64,000 nt of DNA from Pyropia yezoensis (Eukaryota > Rhodophyta > Bangiophyceae > Bangiales > Bangiaceae). Below, in pieces: positions 1 through 9,294 of the stretch. The DNA lies in NCBI GenBank assembly GCA_009829735.1, contig CM020618.1:5020882-5084881 (forward strand). The letters are read 5' to 3'. Below the pieces are notes generated by a model. The model was given only the letters and a program-made list of their open reading frames with translations. It ran no database searches and was not told the DNA's origin. How positions within the stretch are numbered: the first letter of the stretch is position 1; each line of letters begins with the position of its first letter. Made by a program: the position numbers and the translations under genes.

Positions 1-42
1 AGGGACAGCCAAGATGACGACCCACCAGACTACAAAGATTGC

Positions 43-1683
43 TTAGTAACGGCCACGAGTCTCCGCACGCGGATTCTCTTCCGGGTCCATCTCGTCCCGA
101 CCACGCACACGGGACCCCGGAGCCTCGCCCCGCCACTCGTTCTGGGCCATCTTGGTGGCCTCGCCCAGCTCATGGGCCAGGTCCGTACGTAGCCCGTTAC
201 GGTCCACGATATCCAGGAGGGCCTTGTAGTCCGGGGTGTCCAGGGTCGCTTGAGCTCGGGTCCACTTGGCCACACGTGACCCAACATTGACCAAAGTGTG
301 AAGGCTTGCGGCAACCACTGGGCCCACCCAGGCCGACTCCAACTGCCCCACGGATCCGCCGATAAGACTTCGGAGGGCCAGCGCGGACAGGGGGGGGAGC
401 TGCCACTCTAGCTCCGCCAGGTCCGAATCCGGGACATCACCGTGGCCCAGGAGGTTGGCTACAAGAACAGTAGGACCCGACACGGGAGTCCGGCGACCGC
501 CAGTTGACCCCGACGAGACCCTGAGATGGCGGACGCCCGGGTCTAGGGAGCCAGAATGATCCGCTGGTCCCGCGTCACAGTCCTCGGCCAGCATCGCACG
601 GCTCTCAAGAACATCGGAAGAATACGGAAGGGCCAGCGGGGTCAAGTCCTCCTGGACAACTGCTGACCAGACCCCGTCCACTGATTCGAAAGAGACCTTG
701 ATCCATGTCGAACGGGTCCGATCAGGGCCACGCTCACGGAGAAGACGGGCCTCCAGACCGGCGACAGGGGTTACTTGGTCCAGCAAGTCGAGGAGGGCCT
801 TCAGGTCCCTCGCCGCCGCGGCGACTGGCCCGTCACGGCTCTGGCAGATGAACTCCGGGGTCACGCGCCGGATCCACGTGCGCAAGGTCCGAGAGTAGAG
901 CCAAGGCCTGGCCCCGCACAGGGCCTCGTTGAGCAGGAAGACCCCGGCGGTCACGGCCCATTCGGACTTGAAGACGTTCCACGTGAACAAATCGTTGGCC
1001 CTTAGCATGTCCCGGAAGTAGCAATGGACCACGGGAGGCGCGACCACGGACCCAAACGGAATGTCGACACCCTTGAACCAGTGAGGGACCCGCACGTAAT
1101 GAAGGGCCCTGACGCCGACGGGACAGCTAGGGAACTCTTGCTGGTCGTAGTCCACGAGGAAGCCCTTCTTGTCCCGGTGGTGACGATTCGTAACCAGGTC
1201 CTTGGGGTCCGCCTGGAAGCAGTCGTGGTCCAGGAACGGGGGGGCCGCGAGAACGTACTGGGCCATAGGTGCCACGGGCATAGGAGACCCCAACTGTTCC
1301 ATCTTGGCCCGCACCTCCTTGTACCGGGTCACGTAGCCCACCTCGCTGGAGTGACGGACCACCGTGATCGAGTTGGCCTGGTCGGCCCTCATCGGGACCC
1401 GCGCCTCGAGCAACTTGGCCATCTGCTTACGAAAAGAGTTCCCCACCATGGGCCCGTCAATGGCCCGGAAAGAAGCGTGTGCTGAAGTCGTCGTGACCCA
1501 GCCACGGGCCTGCTCTCGATCCCAAGCTTCGCGGGCCCCGGGCGTGAAGTTCTCCGGGACCATACCGACCACGTCGACGTACAACTGGCCCGCGCCTTTT
1601 TCCTCTTGACCCACGACATGGTCGTCGTGGCCCCCGGTGGGCCCTTCAGTCGAGCTGGTCCCGCAGCCCCGGTCGACGTCCAT
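43..1683 (-). CDS. Unnamed protein, member of the Ty3-associated antisense ORF family
   Basis: Open frame of 546 codons from the ATG at 1683; the frame stays open upstream to 1896 but only through a GTG. I do not recognise a named domain. The middle carries a layout shared with the antisense ORFs of Ty3-B (32491-34434), Ty3-A (21986-24420) and C2 (25376-25905 plus 16425-16811): a PPFL block, then a QEF block, then HY followed by V-D-I-P-F-G, then an LFTWN...FLLNEAL stretch. The C2 copy matches best. In the other elements such an ORF lies between pol and the 3' LTR and points back at pol, so this may be the 3' end of a plus-strand Ty3 element whose pol lies left of the window. I could not find its LTR. 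The ORF is intact, ending in TAA. Confidence 0.6.
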   Translation of the reverse strand: MDVDRGCGTSSTEGPTGGHDDHVVGQEEKGAGQLYVDVVGMVPENFTPGAREAWDREQARGWVTTTSAHASFRAIDGPMVGNSFRKQMAKLLEARVPMRADQANSITVVRHSSEVGYVTRYKEVRAKMEQLGSPMPVAPMAQYVLAAPPFLDHDCFQADPKDLVTNRHHRDKKGFLVDYDQQEFPSCPVGVRALHYVRVPHWFKGVDIPFGSVVAPPVVHCYFRDMLRANDLFTWNVFKSEWAVTAGVFLLNEALCGARPWLYSRTLRTWIRRVTPEFICQSRDGPVAAAARDLKALLDLLDQVTPVAGLEARLLRERGPDRTRSTWIKVSFESVDGVWSAVVQEDLTPLALPYSSDVLESRAMLAEDCDAGPADHSGSLDPGVRHLRVSSGSTGGRRTPVSGPTVLVANLLGHGDVPDSDLAELEWQLPPLSALALRSLIGGSVGQLESAWVGPVVAASLHTLVNVGSRVAKWTRAQATLDTPDYKALLDIVDRNGLRTDLAHELGEATKMAQNEWRGEAPGSRVRGRDEMDPEENPRAETRGRY

Positions 1684-2847
1684 CTTGTCCCGCTCCACGA
1701 GCCCGTCAGGGCCAACAAGGATCAGCACCGCGAGGTGGAGGTGAGGAGGAGAAAGTGGTGGACCAGGTGGATCAGGTTGACAGGGTGGAGGAGAAGGGGT
1801 ACGAGGAGGAGGAGGACCCCGAGGAAAAGATGGATCTGCCGGGGCCAGCGTGGACACGAGGAGACAGGAGAGGTGGCCAGGGGAAGAGACGACCACGCTG
1901 GACCAGAGGGGGGCCGGTTAAGTAGTGACCACCCTCGGTTCTGGCCCGGTCTGTCCCCCCTCTCGCTGGCGCGGCCCCCTGCGTGCCGCCTCTCATCTCC
2001 ACCCCTAATGCGCTGCGCCCTGGGGGGTGGGGGGGGGGCAAACAGGCAGACACCGGGCGGGGGCCACGCCGGCGCGCACACCACACCCACGCACACCCCA
2101 CACACACGCACCCCCCACACCCCTCGCTACTCTCCTGCACCCCGCACAGTCCCACTTCCCCTCCCCTCTCTACTCTCCTCCCTCCGCGCGTGGTGACCCG
2201 GTCGGACTCCATCTGGCCCTTGCGGACGACGAGACTGTGCCTCTCTCTGTTCTGGACCGTCCATCTGACCCCTGCTGGTCGCGTGGGTAGCCGGTGGTAT
2301 CTCCACTGGTCCCTCCCCTCGGCCCGCTGACGCATTGCACCCAACTGGCCGGCGGGACGCTCGGCCTTTGTGAGGGGGCCATGTGGCGTTCTGGCCTTTG
2401 GGGACAGGCGGGCCCTCGGTGAGGTGACTTGGGATCCGGCCGGCAGTGGTACGTGGAACCCTACGCTGGCCGGGGATCCTTGGCCACGTGGCCCGGTGTT
2501 GTGGCGACACACCCGGAGCCCTGATTGGCCCACCCGACTGGAGGACTCGCCCGGGTTGTGGGCTTGCTGACCCCTTTGTGGTATACTTGATTTTCGTATT
2601 TGTTTTCCTTGCGTGATTTCGTGTCTTTCCCCTTTTTTCCCACTGGGTTTCTTCTGGGGATTGACATTTGTGTGTGGGGGGATTTCGCGTGCTTTTTGTG
2701 TGTTGGCCCGGTGAGCGGCCGGTGCCTTGCTGGCACTTGGCCCGCTGGGGGCGCCCTCTGGGGGCCCCGCTCTGGGCCCCTGGAGGGGCCAGGGGGGGGA
2801 GGTTCTTGAGGGTAGCTCCGGGGTCTCCCCGGGGCCATCTTGTAAAA
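1684..2847. other. Intergenic, no gene recognised
   Basis: GC-rich DNA with a CA/CCAC-rich stretch around 2076-2125 and poly-G and poly-T patches. If the preceding ORF belongs to a Ty3 element its 3' LTR should lie here, but without a second copy I cannot place its ends. No protein-like frame was recognised. Confidence 0.4.
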
Positions 2848-4659
2848 TCAACAGTGCTTTGGGTTCTTGCTCCCTCGGGCTTTTGTCCTTGTTACCTTTA
2901 CCTCTGACGGGGTGGGCGAGTGGACCACGCTTGGGCTCTTACCTGTTCCTTCCTGGCCAGTCTGTGGTTTCCTGTGTGTGGTGGTTGTGGAGTCCGATAG
3001 GGCCATAACGATACAGGCAGGGCCGGCTTCGCAACCAGGACCGTCGCTTCCAGACCCGCTGACGCTCCCGCCATTACCAGGAGGCGGTGGACCACCGCCA
3101 TCATCAGTCACACGGCCTCTCTCTCCGCCGTCTTCAGGGCCAACTTCGCCACCAGGTCCAGCTTCGCCACCAGGACCGTCGCCTCCAGCCCCGAGGACAC
3201 CCAAGCCAATACCAGGAGGCGTTGGACCACCGCCCCCCTCAGGCACAGGGCTTGCCTGTCCACCGTTGGCAGAGACAGCTTCGCCACAGCGACTGTCACC
3301 GAAAGCCCCGCCGACACCCCCCCCGACGCCAGGAGGCGGTAAAACCGCACCTCTCTCAGGCAGAGGGCCTGCCTCTCCGCCGTCTGCAGGGCCAGCTTCG
3401 CCACGAGGACCGTCACCTGCCTCGCCAGCTCCACCGCCAGCATCAGCTGGCGCAGCACCATCGGCCACGCCGGCCGCTCCATCGTCATCGACAAAACCGC
3501 GTCGTGACCGCGAGACGTATCCGCTGCGTCTCTGCTCTGTTATCATATTGTTAAGAATTGCAATGGCTTGGGCGGTTCGGATAAGGGTCAAAACGAGCGT
3601 CGAGCGTGCTGGCCGCAAGGCGAATTGGAAGTGAGCCGTCAGGAGAGCGTACAAGCGCTCGACATCCTTGCGGATGGCCTCCTGCAACTGGTTGAAGGTG
3701 CGTTCCTGCAGAGTGGTGGGGTTGGGGTGCGGCGAGACCAGAAGGGAGTAGGGAGGATAGATTCCGTCAACAAGATAATATGGGCAATGGAAAGAGGAGC
3801 CATTCACAATAAAGTCGTTCCCACTGGGTGGCCACTGCCCCGAGTTCACTCACCTTGACCATGAGTGGACTCTGCCCCAACACATTAAGATAGTTGTTGC
3901 TCCTTGGAGACCCAGCGAAGATATTCCATATCCACATATCTTCGTGGCAAACTGCCTCAAGGACAAAAGTTCGCTGACGCCCTCTCCCACCCTTATGGCA
4001 CATGCCTTGAAACAATACAGGGCACTTAGTCCAGCGCCAGTGGGAGCAGTCTAATCTGCCGATGCAGCCTGGTAGACCCCGTTCAGAACTGCGCTTCATG
4101 ATGCGTTTGAGGTCTTTTACGGTAGGGGGGCGGAGGTAGAAAGCTTGGTACTTCTCCAACATGAAGGACATTATCGAGTCACAGCGTTGTGTACCGTACT
4201 CTTCCTGAGCTCATGACACTTGTCCATCCTATCCTGCCCATTACCGTTCGACAGGACGCGCAAAGCTGCCACGAGCTTGATGAGAGGGTGCGCCTGCAGC
4301 TGCCCTGTTGCGTTCGGCCTTTGCTGCCACCAATGATCATCCTTGATATCGTCATAGATATGCATAAACAGTCTGCGAGGCACACGAAAGCGACGCTCGA
4401 AGTCGATCTCGTCGTAGGTCGGCGGCTGGCCGACGACGCCAAAGTACTGACGGCGTACGCGGTGCAGAGCCTTAGCACAGCGTCTCTGCTTGTGACCCTT
4501 TTTACCAATACGGGATCCAGGGTGGCGCCGAGATGTGCGCTTTGCCACCAGGCGACGGCGCCGCAAGGCATGCAGAACGATTTGACGCTGATGCAGCAAG
4601 AGCGCGAACAACGCCTTCTCATCCTCATCGGCCGACTCGTCGCCGGCCCGCACGTCCAT
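2848..4659 (-). pseudogene. PIF/Harbinger-type transposase, broken
   Basis: Three overlapping frames read on in order. 4659-4171 (ATG at 4659) holds the N-terminal part, with RFRVPRRLF...IYDDI and HPLIKLVAALRVL. 4171-3767 holds LRPPTVKDL, then G-R-L-D-C-S-H-W with the first catalytic Asp, LEAV, WIWN and NVLGQSPLM. 3849-2848 holds YYLVDGIYPP, QEAIRKDVERLYALL with the catalytic Glu, and ILNNMITEQRR. The order and motifs are those of the Harbinger nuclease (DDE_4 type), and about 400 residues is the usual size. Two frameshifts, near 4175 and 3840, break it. The second catalytic Asp, normally in an ND-L-NVL motif, reads Tyr (TAT), so the enzyme would be inactive even if frames were corrected. The frame after about 3500 runs into a Gly/Pro/Ala repeat and may not belong to the transposase. 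Confidence 0.85.
3026..3440. repeat. Degenerate tandem repeat, unit about 115-135 bp
   Basis: A block AGCTTCGCCACCAGGACCGT recurs with changes at about 3026, 3161, 3281 and 3395, and a second block (CCAGGAGGCGGTGGACCACC) recurs at about 3078, 3213 and 3329, in fixed order. That is three and a half units. On the minus strand the units encode Gly/Pro/Ala/Glu-rich sequence continuing the Harbinger frame. Confidence 0.75.
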
Positions 4660-5771
4660 CTCGTATCACGCCAACGCTGTGACTAGCAAGTAAAGCACGT
4701 CCACTGGCGCAAATAAGGAAAAATAAAGCGAAGGGGACACGACAAATGTCAGTACGTGCACGGTTGTTCTCAGGAATCCAGAAGGAGAGCCGCAGCATAA
4801 TACCACATTGGGCGCGGCAGGTGTGGTTCGTCGAGCGCTACTACACACGAGCGTCGCCAACAAGAACTGACATGTACCGTGACTCGCTACCCAACCTGCA
4901 GCAAAGATAGACTGGTCGAGCAGGCACTGACGTTGTTCGGGCGGGATGGGAGTGGGAGTGAGACAGCGAGTCCAGAGGAGAAAACAGGATCGTAAAGCTG
5001 TACATCACACTTGCCGTTTACTGTAGGTCTCTGCGACGGCTTTGTCGTACACAGATGTACCCGGTGCAGCAGCAGGAGGCATGCCGTGGGAGAGCACGGC
5101 ACAGTCATAGTTCCCAGGCGGAGGAAGCGAGCTTTGGCGGTGGGTAGCGTCGAACGTGCAAAGGAAGCGGGAGCAGGGCTGTAGTGACGTCGACGAAGAC
5201 GATTGCCTGTAGCATGGACGCTGTGTCGTGGGAGAAAGACATTCCAGACTGAGGTCTGGCAATGCACTCGAGGCCCCCGAGGTTCTCGTATTTCTCCTCT
5301 GTAAGCTGGAGAAGCAAGCTTCTCAGGCAGTACCCATGCTGCCGCGCATCCTTTCGCGTCCGACCAAGCAAACGAACCGTATTCTCGTGATTCAGAACAG
5401 GAACACTCCAGGAACAGCCTGAACGGCGAGGTGGCGACCGCGACAGCCCCCTCCCGTCATCACACGAGGGTTCGCTCCGGCTCGAAGAAAGAGACGACGC
5501 CTAGAACGCGGGCGACCGTGCAAGGTTGTCATGCATTGTGATGGCGGCCATCACTTTCTCGGGCCCCATCTGCAACACAGACGCCCCTCATGCCACTACG
5601 TGTATGATCGTCGGCAGACCCCGCGCGAGCATCGGCCTTGACAGTTTCGTGACGAACGCTATCAGTCTTTCCACTGAAGCAAGGATTCTCTCCAGCCAAC
5701 GCACTCTCACGCTCTCCAGATCCGGGGATGAGTCAATCCCAGGCGGAGGTCGCGAGAGAGCATCACCGCTG

Positions 5772-5976
5772 CGTCAGCTACCCGCCAGGCGCCCCCCCCT
5801 CGTGAAACACCTGCCCCGCGCCCCCCCCCCTTGTCAGCCACCTGCCCCGCGCGCCCCCTTCTCGTGAGGCACAAGCCCCGCACCCCCCCCTCGTCAGCCA
5901 CCTGCCCCACGCCCCCCCCCTCGTCCGCCACCTGCTCCCCCGCGCCTCCCCCCCCGTCAGTCACCCGACCCGCGCC
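5772..5976. repeat. GC-rich minisatellite, unit about 30 bp
   Basis: About seven imperfect units of the form CTCGTCAGCCACCTGCCCC followed by a variable run of C. A second array of the same unit lies at 7065-7165. Confidence 0.75.
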
Positions 5977-7064
5977 TGTTGCCCGGGTCGGGGAATCTCA
6001 CTTGTCCCCGACTGAATCATGCCCCCGCTGCAATGTGACACCCCCGCCCGGATCGGGGCCGTGCAATTGTACGACCGACTAGGAGGCGGGGATGTGGCGC
6101 TTGGTGCGCTGTTGGAGCGCGCCGGGGGTGGAGGGAGCGTGCCCCCGCGGTACAGCCGCCAGTGACGTGGCGCCATGGGGCGAGCCGTGAACTGCTGGGG
6201 GACGGGGGCCGACGTGGTGGCCGTGGAAGGGGCGGTGGAGGACACACCGGCCAGGCGCGGCCGATGGGGGGGAACGAAAGGGGGAGGCCAATGGCGGCAG
6301 GCCGGGGGGGGGGGGGGTCGGGCACCCCGATGGACCAGGTCAAGCGGCGGAATGCGGGGGGACGGAACCGACGAGGCGGACGTGGAAGCGGTGATGGAGG
6401 ACGCCTCGGCCTGTCGGGTGCGGCCTAGGGGGCACCACGCCAACGGGGAAGGCCAGTGGCCGAAAGCCTGAGGGGGAGGCATCGGCACGGGTTGGCACCA
6501 CGGGCCGTGGGCGGCGGCATCACGGCAGTGGGGTCAACAATGACGTGCGGAGGCAACCGGGGGAGGGGGAATGGTGCGCGGCGGGTGGGGGGAGCCGCCG
6601 GAACCGGGGAGGGGAGAGGGGTCAGGGCTGCGTACAGTTCGTGCGCCCCCGTCCCCCCCTATTCCCCCCGCCCCATGCCGGCTCACTCCCTCTACCCGTG
6701 CACTCGGCCAAGCCCGATGTGGGAGGCAGTGACGGCGGGCGGGGGAGGCACGGGCTGCGGACGGGAGGATGCGTGGGAAGCGGACGAGAGGAAGGACGGC
6801 AGGGGAGTGGGGGGAGGCGGTGCCGACGCCGCCGGGTGCCTGGAGGTGGGCGCAAGGGCGAGGGAGGAGGGGCGGGTGGGGGAGGGTGGACTGGCCTAGG
6901 GAAGCTCATATGCCCTGGGTGAGATGCCGGGTGTGAGGGGGCTGCCGCTCGCGTACGGGGTGCGGGAGAGCCCGGCCGAGCATATGAGGAAGGGAGAGGG
7001 GGCCGGGGGGAGCACGCGGCGACAATACACACCATCTTTACGAATCACCACCACCCCCACACAA

Positions 7065-7165
7065 CAGCGCCCCCCCCCTCGTCAGCCACCCGCCGCGCGC
7101 CCACCTCTTGTCAGTCACCCGCCCCGCGCCCCCGCCTCGTCAGCCAGCCGCCCCGCCCACGCCCG
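7065..7165. repeat. Second array of the same 30-bp minisatellite
   Basis: About four units matching the array at 5772-5976 (CTCGTCAGCCACCCGCC plus a C-rich spacer), in the same orientation. Confidence 0.7.
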
Positions 7166-7603
7166 CTCGTGGACCAGGCTTTGAAGCACCGCAAGGCTGA
7201 TGACGCTTCGGTGCGGGTGGAGGGGCCCATGGAATGGCAGCCTGGCAGGATTTCTCTGCTCGTCAAGGCCACATGTCCCAGCGGCCGATGAATCAATGGT
7301 CGCCGTTTGAACGTGGGTCCACGGCGAGGCGTGTGAGCGCGCCATGTGCCGGCACATCCACTGGGATCCGGGGCCGTGATCCTGGCGCAATGGCCGAAAG
7401 TAGAGATGAGCAATCAGCAATGGAAGAAAAGGAAATGAGGACGTCGACAGATTCAATAACGTGAGCGCCGGACTTTTTTGTGGATTCCCGATTTCGAAGT
7501 TCATCATCTGTCGAACTGTACGACTGCTGTGTCTGGAAAAGAGGGCGCCACGTGGCTCGTTCTCAGCCAATCAATGGCCCCATCCAAAGCCTGGTTCTCA
7601 GAT

Positions 7604-7642
7604 TATCGCTCTACTAAAACACGAGGTTTTAGTGGAGCGATA
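7604..7642. other. Strong hairpin, 17-bp arms with a 5-nt loop
   Basis: Left arm 7604-7620 (TATCGCTCTACTAAAAC) pairs with 7626-7642 (GTTTTAGTGGAGCGATA) with one mismatch, leaving loop ACGAG. The last bases of the right arm (CGATAGT, 7638-7644) can instead pair with ACTATCG at 7651-7657, so two structures compete. No gene context explains it. Confidence 0.7.
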
Positions 7643-8544
7643 GTGCCAGGACTATCGGATCGCAGGGTTTGTATGCACGTTTATTGGAATAAATTTATAT
7701 CGCATTGCCGTAACCCTATTCTCGAACCTCGTGGAACCTGGTGCCCTATTAGACCTCGGTTCGTCCGTCCATATTGATAAACAGCCCGATTCGTGCCTCG
7801 TTTAGTCTCCAGCGCCACGTTTCGTCTACGTGGCACGAATATGGTCTAATATGGGCGATAGTCCACATTGGTGGCTGTGCCCTTAGATCTGCCCGCTGTA
7901 TGCTCAGTACACTATACTGGCCATGCAGGCGGCGAAACAAGAAAGTACTCTCTACTGCGCAGGCGCGGCGGCTACGTGCGCGTGTGGTGGAGGCGCGGCG
8001 CGAGGCGGCCGCCGGAAGAGCACTGAGCTCGCGACGGGGCAGCCGCTGCTGTCGCCGCAGGCTCCTTCCCGCCTCCCCCGCCTACGGCATCGCCCCCCAG
8101 CTGACGTCAACTCTGTGGCGGCCTCGCGTGTGGTGGCGGCCGTTGCGTTGACGGCAGCCGCGTACGAGGCAGCACGTAGCACTCGTTCTCCCCCACCCCT
8201 TGCTGGTGGCGACGTCCTGCACGGCCCGTACCCGCCCCCGTCGGCCTCGTCTCATCCTTCTGTGCTTCGCGTGTGCGGTTCTGCGTTTTGCTGTATGTGC
8301 TCTTCTTCCTCTTTCTGCCATTCAATCTGTGGAGTGGTGGTCTTTTCCTGTTGGTGGTGCCATAACGCCTTGTAGCTTGCCAGCGCCAGCTGAGGTCATC
8401 TGACATCCTTGCGTCCTATCCTTTGACATTCCCCCGTTGGACTGACAGGATTGTGCGCCTGCTCCACTTCTCTTGTCTTGCGCCGCCCACAGGATCATTG
8501 GGCTGACCCCAGCGACATCCTCTGTTGCCAAGATCTTGCCCAGC

Positions 8545-9255
8545 ATGCCCCTCGTCCTAGGGTTTGTGGGTACTTCGACTGGGTGGGGCCTTGATGGAGG
8601 AGGCATGTACCACGCGCGCGTCATGGGCATCGAGCGGCTCTCCAGGCTGTTCCCTCAAGTGGCAGTCGCACGGCGGGTGCGGCTCTTGACGGCGTCGATC
8701 TACCAGAGCTCCATGCCTCTCCCGTGTCGGCCAACGACGGTGATGTCTGGCCCTGCGAGTGTGCCCGGCGCCAGCTCCAAGGCGCCCAAGGACCCCTCGG
8801 AAGGGCTGATGGAGCTTTACATCACTGCCGCGCGTTATCGGCAGGAGAGGCAACAGGCTACAACAGAAGCCGAGCGCGAGGAGCTGCTGACGCTGCACCG
8901 TGAAGGGATGGCGCTGTATCGCTCCGAAAAGGCGTCCATCGAGCGGACCGAGGCGGCGGCCGCAGCCTTAGACCAGCTTGACACAGAGATCGCCGAGCTC
9001 ACTCACAAGCGCTCCTCGGTGGCGCAGTGGCTTCGCGTGAAGGGCGTCTCCCAGGTGCAAGCTGGTGACCCGTCTGCTGGTCGCGGAAAGAACTACTGCA
9101 AGAACCGCCGTCGAGCGGTGCGCAAGCGCATCGAGGAACTGCGCCAGCTCACCGCGTCGCTGACGGACTTGCGCATCAAGCGGGTGAGGCTACTGGGCTA
9201 TAAGCAGGTGTCAGCCAACGACATCCTTAAGCGCTTGGAGCTGACGCGCCACTAG
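8545..9255 (+). CDS. Coiled-coil N-terminal segment of a CR-like gene
   Basis: Open frame with candidate ATGs at 8545, 8713 and 8743; I annotate from 8545, but 8743 gives a compact start (MSGPASVPG). The part after about 8800 is highly charged and helical: YRQERQQATTEAEREELLTL, then KASIERTEAAAAALDQLDTEIAEL, then a basic RRRAVRKRIEELRQL block, which suggests coiled coils. It ends in TAG at 9253-9255. The NTPase-nuclease frame follows in the same reading frame and opens right after this TAG. In Crinkler-type effectors a header or linker precedes the NTPase, so this segment may be the N-terminal part of one protein. It has no recognised domain of its own. Confidence 0.6.
   Translation: MPLVLGFVGTSTGWGLDGGGMYHARVMGIERLSRLFPQVAVARRVRLLTASIYQSSMPLPCRPTTVMSGPASVPGASSKAPKDPSEGLMELYITAARYRQERQQATTEAEREELLTLHREGMALYRSEKASIERTEAAAAALDQLDTEIAELTHKRSSVAQWLRVKGVSQVQAGDPSAGRGKNYCKNRRRAVRKRIEELRQLTASLTDLRIKRVRLLGYKQVSANDILKRLELTRH
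9184..9255 (+). other. Candidate in-frame intron or premature stop joining two CR-like segments
   Basis: TAG at 9253-9255 is the only stop between the two segments, which share a frame. A donor-like GTGAGG starts at 9184 and the TAG itself could be the acceptor AG: 72 nt, a multiple of three. A second pair, GTGTCA at 9208 to CAG at 9258, is 51 nt. Either excision would remove the stop without changing frame. The alternative is a nonsense mutation. No polypyrimidine tract is evident, so the intron reading is unproven. Confidence 0.35.
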
Positions 9256-9294
9256 CAGGACGACCGACACCGCGAGTTCCCGTTGTGGTGGGAA

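Larger units (their letters stand above)
4660..8544. other. No confident gene; GC-rich DNA with minisatellites and an AT-richer patch
   Basis: Many short open frames occur on both strands, as expected in GC-rich DNA, and none shows a recognisable domain. About 5990-7060 is dominated by G-rich runs. About 7440-7920 is richer in A+T and carries a strong hairpin. The stretch before 8545 is pyrimidine-rich and includes a possible splice acceptor (CCGCCCACAG ending near 8491), so an upstream exon of the following gene is possible. I cannot define one. Confidence 0.4.

Noticed and set aside
1900-2960. 3' LTR for the left-edge Ty3-like ORF
   Set aside because: TGTGGCG occurs at 2390 and 2506, but no matching end, second copy or target duplication could be found.
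5772-7165. CRISPR-like array of spaced repeats
   Set aside because: Units are contiguous and degenerate with C-run spacers; this is a minisatellite in eukaryotic DNA.
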